A DNA stretch of 64,000 nt from Burkholderia sp. SRS-46 (GCF_004343775.1 NZ_PTXL01000002.1:868001-932000); one strand, 5' to 3'; shown: positions 35,356-44,433, counted from the first letter of the stretch. Numbers and translations: made by a program. The notes: generated from the sequence alone by a model not told the origin.

Positions 35356-36984
35356 ATGAATCGCAAGCAGTTCATCGGCGCATGCGTGCTCGCGACCCTC
35401 GCAGCGGCTCCCGTGCTTGCCCAACACGAAGAACACGTCGCGGCGGAGCCGGGGAGCGGGAAATTCGGCGCGGTGAAATTCCCGACGTCATGCAGCGCTG
35501 CCGCACAAGTCCAGTTCGAGAAGGCATTGGCGATGCTGCATTCGTTCTTTTACCCTGCGACGCTCAAGGCGTTCGAGGCCGTCATCAAGACCGATCCACA
35601 ATGTGCGATTGCGTATTGGGGCCTTGCGATGGCCCAGCCGCCCAATCCGCTGGTTCCGCCTTTCGACGAGGCGGCACTGGCGCGCGGATCGGCCGCCGTG
35701 GAGAAAGGCCTCGCGCTGGGTAGCGGGACCGAACGCGAGCGTGACTGGCTGCTGGCCGCCGAGGCGTTTTACAAAGATTACGACAAGGTCCCCCAGAGTC
35801 GGCGCACGTCGGCATACGAGCACGCCATGGCGCGCTTGACGCAGAAGTATCCCGACGATTCGGAGGCCGCGATTTTCTATGCGCTCGCACTCAACGAGGC
35901 TGCGCAGCCCAGTGACAAGACGTACGCCAATCAACTCAAGGCAGCCGCGGTCCTGGAAAAGATCTACCGTGATCAGCCCGACCATCCCGGTATTGCGCAC
36001 TACCTGATTCACAGCTACGACTATCCACCGCTCGCGCAGCGTGGCTTGCCGTTCGCCAACAAATATGCGCAGATCGCTCCGGCGGCACCGCACGCGATAC
36101 ATATGCCGTCGCACATCTACTCGATGCTCGGCATGTGGGCTGCGTCCGTCAAATCGAACGAAGCGGCGCTGAAGGTGATGCGCGAAGAAGCCGCCAGGAG
36201 CTGGCCGGGCGCCACCCATCCGTCGGCGCCCCATTCATGGGACTTCATGGAGTACGCGTATCTGCAGCTGGGCCAGGACGCACCGGCAAAGCAGGTGCGC
36301 GACGACGCCAATGCCGCCACGAAATTTCCTTTCGACCGGATCGTCACCTATACCGCGCTGGAGGCCATCCCGGCACGCTATGCGCTCGAGCGCGGCGCCT
36401 GGCAAGAAGCCGCCGCGCTGGAGCCGCGTGGGAGTCACTGGCCGCAGGCCGAGGCCATCACGTACTATGCCCGCGCGCTGGGCAGTGCGCGCAGCGGCAA
36501 GGCGGACGCGGCGCAGACGAATATCGACACGCTCAAGCAGTTGCGCACGAAACTCGAAGAGTCGAACCAGCCCTACTGGGCCGAGCAGGTCCAGGCTCAG
36601 ATCCTGTCCGCTTCGGCGTGGCTGGCTCATGCCCAGGGCAAGGACGATGAGGCGCTGACGCAGATGCGCTCGGCAGCCGACCTGGAGGATGCGAGCGAAA
36701 AGAGCGTCGCGATGGAGAACCGGCTGTACCCGATGCGCGAACAGCTGGGCGAGATGTTGCTCGATCTGAAGCGGCCCGCCGATGCGCTGAAGGAATACGA
36801 AGCATCCATGCAAGCGACGCCCAACCGCTTGCGCGGCTTGTATGGCGCAGCGAAAGCGGCAGACCTGGCGCAGGAAAAACAGAAGGCGAAGCGCTATTAC
36901 GGGAGGCTCGTTGCACTCACGAAAGACGCGGACACTGTTCGGCCGGAGGTTCGTCAGGCCAAGCTGTATCTTGGCCAGCGTTAG
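35356..36984 (+). CDS. Periplasmic TPR-repeat protein
   Basis: A 542-residue secreted protein. The signal peptide is KQFIGACVLATLAAAPVLAQ. The mature part opens VKFPTSCSAAAQVQFEKALAML and contains many TPR-like helix pairs (YPATLKAFEAVIKTDPQCAIA, HIYSMLGMWAASVKSNEAAL, ALKEYEASMQATPNRLRGLYGAAKAA). A His-rich central stretch (HPGIAHYLIHSYD, PHAIHMPSHIY) recalls tetratricopeptide proteins that accompany metal-binding or copper oxidase proteins, but no such partner is adjacent. GAGGAGG at 35344-35350 supports the ATG at 35356. Likely a periplasmic scaffold. Confidence 0.8.
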   Translation: MNRKQFIGACVLATLAAAPVLAQHEEHVAAEPGSGKFGAVKFPTSCSAAAQVQFEKALAMLHSFFYPATLKAFEAVIKTDPQCAIAYWGLAMAQPPNPLVPPFDEAALARGSAAVEKGLALGSGTERERDWLLAAEAFYKDYDKVPQSRRTSAYEHAMARLTQKYPDDSEAAIFYALALNEAAQPSDKTYANQLKAAAVLEKIYRDQPDHPGIAHYLIHSYDYPPLAQRGLPFANKYAQIAPAAPHAIHMPSHIYSMLGMWAASVKSNEAALKVMREEAARSWPGATHPSAPHSWDFMEYAYLQLGQDAPAKQVRDDANAATKFPFDRIVTYTALEAIPARYALERGAWQEAAALEPRGSHWPQAEAITYYARALGSARSGKADAAQTNIDTLKQLRTKLEESNQPYWAEQVQAQILSASAWLAHAQGKDDEALTQMRSAADLEDASEKSVAMENRLYPMREQLGEMLLDLKRPADALKEYEASMQATPNRLRGLYGAAKAADLAQEKQKAKRYYGRLVALTKDADTVRPEVRQAKLYLGQR

Positions 36985-37209
36985 GGTGGGCGGCATACGG
37001 AATCTTCCCGCATTGTCCTGAATCGAGTCCGGGCGCACTATCCCAGCACGCTTGGGACATCGACCGACTACCGACGCGACGCCAACGGCAAAGTGCAGAC
37101 GATTGTCCGACCCATGAGACCTTCATCTGCTCTTAAGCTTTGATTTCCTACTATCAATCTGTTCGATCGCCCCAATCGCGGCTCGCCCTGTTCATCACTG
37201 AGGACTTCG

Positions 37210-37323
37210 ATGAAAAAGACGATCATTGCGCACGCTCCCGCTAGTCCGACTCTTTCGGCATTCGCTCAATGCACCGGTCAGACGGTCACGCTGAACGCAC
37301 GACAGCTCAAGGGGGCTCAATGA
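37210..37323 (+). CDS. Possible 37-aa leader ORF coupled to the methyltransferase gene
   Basis: ATG at 37210 with AGGA five bases upstream opens a 37-codon frame (MKKTIIAHAPASPTLSAFAQ, then ending LKGAQ). Its TGA overlaps the methyltransferase ATG as ATGA (37320-37323), a classic translational-coupling overlap. The peptide is Thr/Ala/Gln-rich with one Cys and is not recognisable. It may be a regulatory leader or a remnant of a longer gene. Confidence 0.4.
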   Translation: MKKTIIAHAPASPTLSAFAQCTGQTVTLNARQLKGAQ

Positions 37324-37895
37324 TCTGGCCGGACGCTTGGCGTACCCCCGCGCTGTTCCTGCGAGAGTGGCTCGGCCGCCCCGCCACCGTCGGGGCGCTC
37401 TGTCCGAGCTCGCCCCATCTCGCGAACCGCATGGCCAACGCGGTTCCGGCAGGTGACGGGCTGGTGATCGAGCTCGGCGGCGGGACGGGCGCGGTGACGC
37501 AGGCACTGCTCGATCAGGGCATTGCGCGCGAGCGCCTCGTCGTGATCGAGCGCTCTCCCGCTTTCGTACGACATTTGCAGATCCGTTTTCCGGGTGTCGC
37601 GATCGTGGAAGGTGACGCGGCACGGCTCGCGAGGCTGTTGCCGTCCGATGCCCGGGTCGACGCCATCGTTTCATGCCTGCCGTTACGCTCGCTGCCTCAG
37701 CGCGACGTGATTGCCATCGTCGACCAGTGTCACCAGTTGCTGTCGGGGCATGGCGTGATGATTCAGTTCACGTACGACCTGCGCCCGCCGGGACGCCATG
37801 CGATCGGACACGCAGGCCTGGTGACCTCGGGGACTTCCGTCGTCTGGGCCAATATCCCGCCCGCGCGGATCGTGATTGCCAGCAGGCATCCGTAG
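37320..37895 (+). CDS. Class I SAM-dependent methyltransferase (PmtA/phospholipid-type)
   Basis: A 191-residue methyltransferase. Motif I is VIELGGGTGAVTQALL near residue 50 and motif II/III VIERSPAFVRHLQIRF; VDAIVSCLPLRSLP occupies the post-motif position, as in phospholipid N-methyltransferases of the PmtA type and related rRNA-dimethylase-fold enzymes. The N-terminal LFLREWLGRPATVGALCPSSP is typical of the PmtA-like group. GGGGG at 37311-37315 precedes the ATG, which overlaps the stop of a small upstream frame. It may methylate phosphatidylethanolamine at the inner membrane; the lipid substrate is inferred. Confidence 0.78.
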   Translation: MIWPDAWRTPALFLREWLGRPATVGALCPSSPHLANRMANAVPAGDGLVIELGGGTGAVTQALLDQGIARERLVVIERSPAFVRHLQIRFPGVAIVEGDAARLARLLPSDARVDAIVSCLPLRSLPQRDVIAIVDQCHQLLSGHGVMIQFTYDLRPPGRHAIGHAGLVTSGTSVVWANIPPARIVIASRHP

Positions 37896-37998
37896 TCGTC
37901 TTGGTCGTCCACGACTTCGAGCATCTCAACGAAGTGCTTGCCCGTCGTTCATGACGGCATCCCGGCACGAAACGCACAACCGCGAAAACCCGCGCAGC

Positions 37999-38673
37999 TC
38001 AATACTGCACGAGTATCGTCACCCGCCGATTCGCCGCCCGCGCCGCCGCATCGTCCCCGACCACCAGCGGCAGGTTGTCCGCCCTGCCGATCGCGGCAAG
38101 CCGATGCGACTCGACACCCCGCTCGACCAGATACCGCACGACCGCCCCTGCCCGCGCCGACGACAGCTCCCAGTTCGATTCGTATTTCGCCGTCGCGATC
38201 GGCACGCTGTCCGTATGCCCCTCGACGAGAATATTGCTCGCCGGATGCGTCTTCAGCACCCCCGCGATACGCGCCAGCACATCCGACGCATCCGGCAGCA
38301 AGCGCGCATCCCCGACGTTGAACAGGATCTTCGCGTTGATGCCGATCTCCACGCCATGCGCGGCGTTCACGACCGTCACCTGCCCCTGCTCCTTCAGCGA
38401 TTTCAGCAGCGACGCCCACTCCCGCGCGGCCTGCCCCTGCGCGTCACCGGCCTTCCCCTGCTTCGCCGCCTGCTGCGACAGCGTCTGATACCGCACGTCG
38501 AGCGCGTTGTACTTCGCGAGCTGCAGCACGTACAGCGCGAGAAACAGCACCATCAGCGTGGTGACGAGATCCGCATAGGAAATCAGCCAGCGGCCGGACT
38601 GCGCGCCGTCGCCGTCATCGTCGTGTTCGCCGGCGTCCCCCGTCGGGCGCCTGCTGCCAGATTGCGCGTACAT
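37999..38673 (-). CDS. MotB-like stator protein (OmpA domain)
   Basis: A 224-residue inner-membrane protein with one helix (WLISYADLVTTLMVLFLALYVLQ split by the proton-channel Asp in SYAD, about residue 35) and a periplasmic OmpA/MotB peptidoglycan-binding domain (LVEGHTDSVPI, NWELSSARAGAVVRYLVERG, RLAAIGRADNLPL). The plug region between helix and OmpA domain is about 60 residues. It is third in a leftward operon behind a MotA-like gene (31-bp gap) and a cyclic-nucleotide-binding/FliG-like gene. It should anchor an ion-driven stator to the cell wall. No flagellar genes are in the window. Confidence 0.87.
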   Translation of the reverse strand: MYAQSGSRRPTGDAGEHDDDGDGAQSGRWLISYADLVTTLMVLFLALYVLQLAKYNALDVRYQTLSQQAAKQGKAGDAQGQAAREWASLLKSLKEQGQVTVVNAAHGVEIGINAKILFNVGDARLLPDASDVLARIAGVLKTHPASNILVEGHTDSVPIATAKYESNWELSSARAGAVVRYLVERGVESHRLAAIGRADNLPLVVGDDAAARAANRRVTILVQY

Positions 38674-38704
38674 AGCCTGAAACCCGTGTTCGGTTATTCG
38701 CGCG

Positions 38705-39469
38705 TCACGCCAGCGACTCGGCCGCGCGGCCGCGTACGTCGCCGGTCAGGCGCGTCTCGATCGTATGCGGCGATTCCTTGCGCGAGATCGCCAGCAGCCC
38801 GTCGAGATAAAGCTTGCGGAACCGCAATTCGCTCTCCAGTTGCGCGCGCAACTTCCCGTACAGCGGCAGGAACACGAGGTTCGCCAGCGCGAGCCCGTAC
38901 AGCGTCGCGACGAACGCGACGGCGATCCCCGGCCCGAGCTGCGCGGGCTCGAGAATATGGCTCGTCACCTGGATCAGCCCCATCACCGACCCGAGGATGC
39001 CGAACGTCGGCGCATAGCCGCCGGCCTGTTGCCACACGCGCGCGGCCGCCATGTGGCTACGCTCGTACGCATCCAGCTCGCGCTGCAACGCATCCTCCAG
39101 CACGGCCGTCGACACGCCGTTCGCCAGCAGTTCCAGCCCGCGCCGCGCGAACGGATGAATGCCGCTGACATCCATCGATTCGAACGCCAGCAAGCCGTTC
39201 AGCTTCGCGCGATCGCCCCATTCGAGCAGATCCGACAGGCTCTGCCGGTCGACCTGCCGCGCCTGCACGAACGCGAGCCGCAGCTGCTTCACCGCATCGA
39301 AGAAGCGCGCCCACGTGTTCTGGATCATCACCGCGCCGAGCGTGCCGCCCAGCACGATCACCAGCGCCTCGAACTGGAACAGCGTCGAGAAATGCCCGCC
39401 CTCGAGCGAGAAACCGAACACGATGGCCGCGCCACCGAATACCACGCCGAACAGCGTCAACAGATCCAT
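38705..39469 (-). CDS. MotA-like stator protein
   Basis: A 254-residue four-helix protein of the MotA/PomA/MotC group. Helix 1 is LLTLFGVVFGGAAIVFGF and helix 2 FEALVIVLGGTLGAVMI, followed by a cytosolic loop of about 100 residues rich in charged residues. Helix 3 is YAPTFGILGSVMGLIQV with the conserved Pro (E. coli P173), and helix 4 GIAVAFVATLYGLALANLVFLPLYGK with the second Pro. It forms the ion channel with the MotB-like protein and should push on a FliG-type partner through the loop. GGAGAAAGAG precedes the ATG. An intercistronic hairpin separates it from the cyclic-nucleotide/FliG-like gene upstream. Confidence 0.88.
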   Translation of the reverse strand: MDLLTLFGVVFGGAAIVFGFSLEGGHFSTLFQFEALVIVLGGTLGAVMIQNTWARFFDAVKQLRLAFVQARQVDRQSLSDLLEWGDRAKLNGLLAFESMDVSGIHPFARRGLELLANGVSTAVLEDALQRELDAYERSHMAAARVWQQAGGYAPTFGILGSVMGLIQVTSHILEPAQLGPGIAVAFVATLYGLALANLVFLPLYGKLRAQLESELRFRKLYLDGLLAISRKESPHTIETRLTGDVRGRAAESLA

Positions 39470-39480
39470 CTCTTTCTCCG

Positions 39481-39507
39481 GCCGGCTGCGCGCACGCGGC
39501 AGCCGGC
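39481..39507 (-). other. Intercistronic hairpin between the FliG-like and MotA-like genes
   Basis: GCCGGCTGC (39481-39489) and GCAGCCGGC (39499-39507) form a perfect nine-bp stem with a nine-base loop. No T-run follows on the transcribed strand. It could stabilise or cut the mRNA and set the ratio of rotor-like to stator proteins. Confidence 0.45.
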
Positions 39508-39540
39508 ATCGTCGTCAGTGCGTCGTCGCGACGCTTGCGC

Positions 39541-40785
39541 TCAAGCCGCCGAATCGGGCACCGGCACGGCCGCCGCGGCCGGCGCCTTCAGCGCGCGCAC
39601 CGCGTCCAGCAAGCGCTGCTCGATATCGCCGACTTCCACTGGATCGAGCTTGAGGTCGCGCCGCATGACCCACGACACTTCGTTGCGCCGCGTCTCGGTC
39701 ATCACCGAGAACAGCCGGTCGGCCACCGCCTGGTCGTCCGCGCTCGCGATCAGCTTCGCGAGATCGTACGTATCGAACCCGCTGACCACCTCGAACAGCG
39801 TGCGCTGGTCGACCCACGCCAGATCTTCCAGCGCGCTGATGTCGCCGCCGCGCCGCACGTTGCGCCGCGAGAAGTACGCGACGCCCTTCTGCTCGACGTA
39901 GCTGAGCACCTTCGACTTGCGGAACGCGAACACGTCCTCCGCGATCTCGCCGTGCGACAGCTTGTTGAGCAGCAGCTTCTTCTCGACGCCGATCAGCGAT
40001 TCCAGATCGGCGAGCTCGATCAGCTCGAGTTCGCTGTTGATCGACAGGTCGAGCTCGTGATCCGCGACCTGCTGCGCGCGATCGGTGATGCGCGCGGCAT
40101 CGAACGTGACGACCTGGCGCGCATCGGCGGACGCCGCGTAGTCCATCGACGCGCCGCCCAGCTGCTCGGCCTGCGCGGCCTCGATCGTGACGAGATTGAG
40201 CTTCTCCATGCGCCGCAGCATCGCCATCACGTGCGGCCGTGAATGGCCGGCGATCGCGCGGCACTTCTTGATGACTTCAGCGAGCGGCACCGACGCCTGT
40301 TCGGCGTGTGCGCTCATCGGCCGGCGGGCCCATGCGTCGTCGCCGCCGCGCCGCTCGCCGCCCGCCATCAGCGCGAGCACGTGCGCATAGGACAGGACGC
40401 CCGGCAGGAAATCGGCGTGTGTGTAGGTGGCGAGGAGATCGTCCTTGCGCTTCACGCGGCGCACGAGGGTTCGCACGATGTGGCGCAGTAGCGCCGACAC
40501 GCGCTCGATTTCCTCGTCGAGCATGCTCGCCGGCACGACCGTGAGCTGGCAGAAGCTGAGCGCCTTCGCGGTGTGGCCGCGCGGCTCCGACGCGAGCAGC
40601 GCCGACTCGCCGAAAAACTCGCCTCGGCCGAGGGTCGCGACGACGACTTTCTTGTCGTCGCAGCGGGTCGACAGTTCGACCTTGCCGTCGGCGATCAGAT
40701 AGATGACCGCCTCTCCCCCGAACCCTTCCGAATAGATGACTTCGCCGGGTGCTGCTGTGCGCGACCACGACTGTTGACGATTCAC
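39541..40785 (-). CDS. Cyclic-nucleotide-binding protein with C-terminal FliG-C-like domain
   Basis: A 414-residue soluble protein. Residues 12-95 form a cNMP-binding domain; the phosphate-binding cassette F58-G59-E60...P68-R69 (FFGESALLASEPRG) keeps the Glu and Arg that bind ribose and cyclic phosphate. No helix-turn-helix of the CRP type is evident. After a variable middle, residues about 319-401 resemble FliG-C: LEDLAWVDQRTLFEVVSGFD, DLAKLIASADDQAVADRLF and RRDLKLDPVEVGDIEQ match the ED-L-x-x-[LV]-D-x-R pattern and armadillo helices of the torque domain. Charged MotA-contact residues are only partly kept. The GTG at 40785 follows AGGGGAAC. First gene of an operon with MotA- and MotB-like genes, so it is a plausible cNMP-sensing rotor or clutch. 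Confidence 0.75.
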   Translation of the reverse strand: MNRQQSWSRTAAPGEVIYSEGFGGEAVIYLIADGKVELSTRCDDKKVVVATLGRGEFFGESALLASEPRGHTAKALSFCQLTVVPASMLDEEIERVSALLRHIVRTLVRRVKRKDDLLATYTHADFLPGVLSYAHVLALMAGGERRGGDDAWARRPMSAHAEQASVPLAEVIKKCRAIAGHSRPHVMAMLRRMEKLNLVTIEAAQAEQLGGASMDYAASADARQVVTFDAARITDRAQQVADHELDLSINSELELIELADLESLIGVEKKLLLNKLSHGEIAEDVFAFRKSKVLSYVEQKGVAYFSRRNVRRGGDISALEDLAWVDQRTLFEVVSGFDTYDLAKLIASADDQAVADRLFSVMTETRRNEVSWVMRRDLKLDPVEVGDIEQRLLDAVRALKAPAAAAVPVPDSAA

Positions 40786-41560
40786 GATGTTCCCCTGCTG
40801 CGCTGACTTTCTTGTTTGACTGCGCCGCACGTTTCAGACGTGGGTCGACAGCCAATCCCCGTGCTTCCGTTTACGACACGGGAAGCAGACTTCTTTAATT
40901 CCGTGCCGTCGATCGGAATCGTAGTCGATTCAACCGAAAGAAAACGGACAATCGCAATTGAAGCATTGCGTCAGCGATATGTAAGCGTATTGTCGATCGG
41001 CCGCTTCCCCGCTTGCCGCGCAAACGTTTCACTTGACCAATAAATTCCCGATACTTCAAAAATATCGACAATCCAATTCATTTTCCCCGATCAAATTAAT
41101 CACATAAATAAGACTACGCATCCAAATACATGAGCGCTTGCCGGGAAAACCCCAAGCGTCAAAGCCTTGCCTGACGGCGGGCCTCATCGTTCAATCGGCA
41201 TGGATAGATGATTTCCCCTACGTCGAAGCTCGCACACTTCGGAAATTCGACAACCTCATGAACCAGCTTTCCTGGGCGAGACAATTTTCCAGTGAATTTT
41301 ATAAGGCCACAAATAGCTTACGAAAGCCGATGGCAAATAGCGAATAGGGTTAACCTTGCTATCCAGCACAAAGCCGGCTGCCTATATTTTTTACTCATAA
41401 AATGTCGACGCGGCCATTTACAACAAAATATCTATTATTTATTTGACCGACATCATGTGCCGGCATCGACGACGAACAGAACGTCCCGGTATGGCGATAT
41501 CGCTCGACTATCGCTGAACCGGGGTCCCATTGGTATTGCGCTCGCACTGGGGAGATCGTG
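40786..41560. other. 775-bp AT-rich intergenic region
   Basis: This is clearly lower in GC than the rest of the window, especially 40860-41460, between two divergent transcription units. Short open frames of 69-89 codons exist at 41138-41347 and 41292-41561, but neither has a convincing ribosome-binding site or recognisable domain. The patch probably holds promoters for the motor-like operon and the patatin gene. Its composition suggests H-NS-type silencing or a horizontal-transfer boundary. Confidence 0.5.
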
Positions 41561-44386
41561 ATGCCTCGCATGCTTTATCGACCCGTTGTCGCCCGCATGA
41601 CGCGGCGCAACGCCATCTTCCATTCCGTGCGGCTGCAAGTCTGCGGAGACCGCCGTGCATGGGCGTTGCCGATTCGTTACTCGAATCGCGAACTGGACCA
41701 GGCGGAACGTCATCGCAAAGCGGTTGGCCTTGAACCGGCATTCCGGATCAGGGCGATACCGGGACTGGCGATATCCGGTGGCGGCATACGTAGCGCGATA
41801 TTCGCGCTGGGTGTGATGCAGGCGATGGCAGAGAAGGACGCACTCAAGCATTTCAGTTACTTGTCGACGGTGTCGGGCGGCAGTTATATCGGCGCTTTTT
41901 ACGGAAGCCTGTTCGTTCCCAACGCATTGCGCATCGGAAACCCGCAGGAACGACCGTGGCGCTTTCACACTGCCGCCAAACAGGCGGCGCAAAAGCTTCG
42001 CCCTGATGCCCGCGCCAACGGCAATGACGCCATCACGCCGATCGCATATCTCCGGGACAACTGCAACTACCTCACGCCGAATGGCCTGCACGACGTTCTT
42101 CAAGCGATCGTATTCTCCACGCGCAACTGGTTTGCGATCCAGTACGTCGTCGGCGTGTCGTTGCTGACGATCCTGCTCTGGCTCAACCTGTCCGTTGCGT
42201 CGTTGATGTCGCTCGCACCAGCGGCCTATCGCGCAATTCACTGTGATTCGCGATGGATCGTCGCATCGGTGCCGTTCGCCGCCGTCGTCGGTATCGTCAT
42301 TCTGGTCATGTCGCCGCTCAGCCGCGCGTATTGGCTGACCCAGAACCTCGCGCAGAAAACGGGCCGCCTGGGCAAATCCTTGCCGTTCGTGTCGTTGCTG
42401 CTTGTGATGCTGCTCGCGATGATCGCAATACGTTCGGGTCTGCGCGGTTTGCCGCTCACGATTGTGAACGTGCAGGCTGCGTTCTGGACGCCGCCTTACC
42501 TGATTACGGGTGGATCGGTCGTGCTGGTGACAGGCGCGCTCGGCGTCGCCTATCTGGTCGGTGCATGGCTCTATGCCAGCAGGAAGCGCGACTCGGGCAA
42601 GTCCTGGTTTCCGGGCTCCCCCACATCGAAGACGTCGCCATCCGACAGCCGTCCCTTCGTCGATCGGCTGCGCAATGCGCTGAGCAATGCGTACACGACA
42701 CCGATTCGCCTTTCCTGCGGCGCGACGCTCCTGACCGGCGCCTTTCAAATGGCACTGTGGCTGGCCGCCCTTGCGGCGATCGACGCACTTGGATCCGCCT
42801 TGTTTTCGACCATCCGCGCGTTGGAAACCCAACACGGCGCGACCGGCGCCGCGTTGACGTCCGGCGGCTCGCTCGCGGTGCTCGCCGGGCTGGGCGGCGG
42901 CATCTGGGCCGTTACCAAATTCGTGATGTCGGAAGGCAAGGGAATCGCGGAAGGCCTCATGAAGTTGCCAAGGCTCGTGCTGGCCACGATCGGCGCGGGA
43001 CTCGCGTCCCTCCTGACCTTGACGTTCTGGTCGGTCGTCGCGCATGCGGTGACGGCAAGGCTCGGGATATTCGCCTGCTCGGCGTCGGGCGTGCTTCATT
43101 GCGACGCGACCACTGGCTACGCCAATGGCGACCTGCGAATGCTTCTTGTCGTTTGCGTCATCCTGCTGTTGCTTGCGTTGATCGACGGGCTGTGCGTCCA
43201 GTTTCTCAATCTCTCGACGTATCAGCGGCTCTACAGCATGCGCCTGACGCGCGCCTTTCTCGGGGCGACGAACCGGCGCCGCCTCGCTCAAGCCAGCCAT
43301 CGCGATGTCACCTCGCTCGTGCGCGGCGACAGCATCACGCTGGGCGACTATTACCATCGGCACACGTGCGCACCGGTGCATCTGATCAACGCGACGATCA
43401 ACAAGACCATCGACTGGGATTCGTCGCTCGTTCAGCGCGGCGCCCGCGGCCTTTCGTTCTGCGTGGGCCCCGCCGGCATGACCGTTGGCGCGAAGCTCGG
43501 TGTGCTCGAATGCACATGGGAACATGCGAACGACATCTCGACGCCGGCCACGCATGTTCGCGGCAACACCACGACGCGCGACATCTGGCTCGAATCGCTG
43601 ACGTTGGGCGACTGGGTGGCCATATCGGGCGCTGCCGTCAGTACGGGGCTCGGCAAGATCACGCACCCCGGCTATTCGCTTCTGCTCGGTGTGACCAACA
43701 TCCGGCTGGGGTATTGGTGGGATACGTACTCGACACCGTTCACGCTCGGCGCCGAAAGTTACGAACGCGTGCGCGTGCCGATTCCGACGCACGAGGTGCC
43801 GCGCCGGCTCTTCACGGAGAAATTCTTCGGGACGCAGTTCTGTCTGAAGAGCGAACTGCTCGGCGAGTTCGACGGGCCGCGCGCGAGGCGCTGGTACCTG
43901 ACCGACGGCGGTCATTTCGACAATACCGGTGCCTATGAACTCCTGCGCCGTCAGCTCAAATTCATCGTCGTGCTCGACAACGGCCAGGATCGCGACTATC
44001 AGTTCGCGGACATCGGCGCACTGATCCAACAGGTACGCGTCGACTTCGGCATCGAGATTTCAGAAACCGCGACACGCATTTTTCCACCGAACGGCATCTC
44101 GATCGACCTTCGATTCGTCGCGATGTCGTTCGACGCGTTCAAGCGTCAGCGTGGCTGCATGGCGGTCCTGCTCGCCGTGAAATATCCGGGCCGCGACGGA
44201 CGCAGGGGACAACTGCTCGTGATCAAGCCCCGGATCACGCCGTCGACGCCGTACGATGCGCGTTGCTATGCATTCAGTCACGCAAGCTTCCCCAATGAAT
44301 CCACGGCCGATCAGTTTTTCAGCGATGCGCAATGGGAGTCTTACCGGGCGCTTGGCGAGGCGCAGGCGCGCGCGCTATTCACTTGA
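41561..44386 (+). CDS. Large membrane-embedded patatin/cPLA2-like lipase
   Basis: A 941-residue protein. The N-terminal patatin part carries the oxyanion loop LAISGGGIRSAIFALGVM and the nucleophile elbow TVSGGSYIGAF (S105). The catalytic Asp is D782 in LTDGGHFDNTGAYELLRR. Between them, about residues 185-560, seven or eight hydrophobic segments are inserted (VVGVSLLTILLWLNL, VPFAAVVGIVILVM, FVSLLLVMLLAMIAI, GGSVVLVTGALGVAYL, LLVVCVILLLLALIDGL). The lipase would thus be tied into a membrane by helices inside its own fold. GGGGAG at 41549-41554 supports the ATG at 41561. Probably a phospholipase; substrate unknown. GC content is slightly below its neighbours and the upstream region is AT-rich, so it may be acquired. 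Confidence 0.83.
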   Translation: MPRMLYRPVVARMTRRNAIFHSVRLQVCGDRRAWALPIRYSNRELDQAERHRKAVGLEPAFRIRAIPGLAISGGGIRSAIFALGVMQAMAEKDALKHFSYLSTVSGGSYIGAFYGSLFVPNALRIGNPQERPWRFHTAAKQAAQKLRPDARANGNDAITPIAYLRDNCNYLTPNGLHDVLQAIVFSTRNWFAIQYVVGVSLLTILLWLNLSVASLMSLAPAAYRAIHCDSRWIVASVPFAAVVGIVILVMSPLSRAYWLTQNLAQKTGRLGKSLPFVSLLLVMLLAMIAIRSGLRGLPLTIVNVQAAFWTPPYLITGGSVVLVTGALGVAYLVGAWLYASRKRDSGKSWFPGSPTSKTSPSDSRPFVDRLRNALSNAYTTPIRLSCGATLLTGAFQMALWLAALAAIDALGSALFSTIRALETQHGATGAALTSGGSLAVLAGLGGGIWAVTKFVMSEGKGIAEGLMKLPRLVLATIGAGLASLLTLTFWSVVAHAVTARLGIFACSASGVLHCDATTGYANGDLRMLLVVCVILLLLALIDGLCVQFLNLSTYQRLYSMRLTRAFLGATNRRRLAQASHRDVTSLVRGDSITLGDYYHRHTCAPVHLINATINKTIDWDSSLVQRGARGLSFCVGPAGMTVGAKLGVLECTWEHANDISTPATHVRGNTTTRDIWLESLTLGDWVAISGAAVSTGLGKITHPGYSLLLGVTNIRLGYWWDTYSTPFTLGAESYERVRVPIPTHEVPRRLFTEKFFGTQFCLKSELLGEFDGPRARRWYLTDGGHFDNTGAYELLRRQLKFIVVLDNGQDRDYQFADIGALIQQVRVDFGIEISETATRIFPPNGISIDLRFVAMSFDAFKRQRGCMAVLLAVKYPGRDGRRGQLLVIKPRITPSTPYDARCYAFSHASFPNESTADQFFSDAQWESYRALGEAQARALFT

Positions 44387-44433
44387 CCCACGCGAACGGC
44401 GCGGGCAGCCAGTCGCGCGCCGCCCTTCATCAC

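Noticed and set aside
37999..39469. Interpretation of the MotAB-like pair as a Zorya anti-phage system
   Set aside because: Zorya ZorA has a long C-terminal tail and the locus includes ZorC/ZorD helicase-type genes; neither is present, and the MotA-like protein is of normal length.
41138..41561. Two small open frames in the AT-rich region upstream of the patatin gene
   Set aside because: No convincing ribosome-binding site, no domain, and they overlap each other; longer frames are not unusual here.
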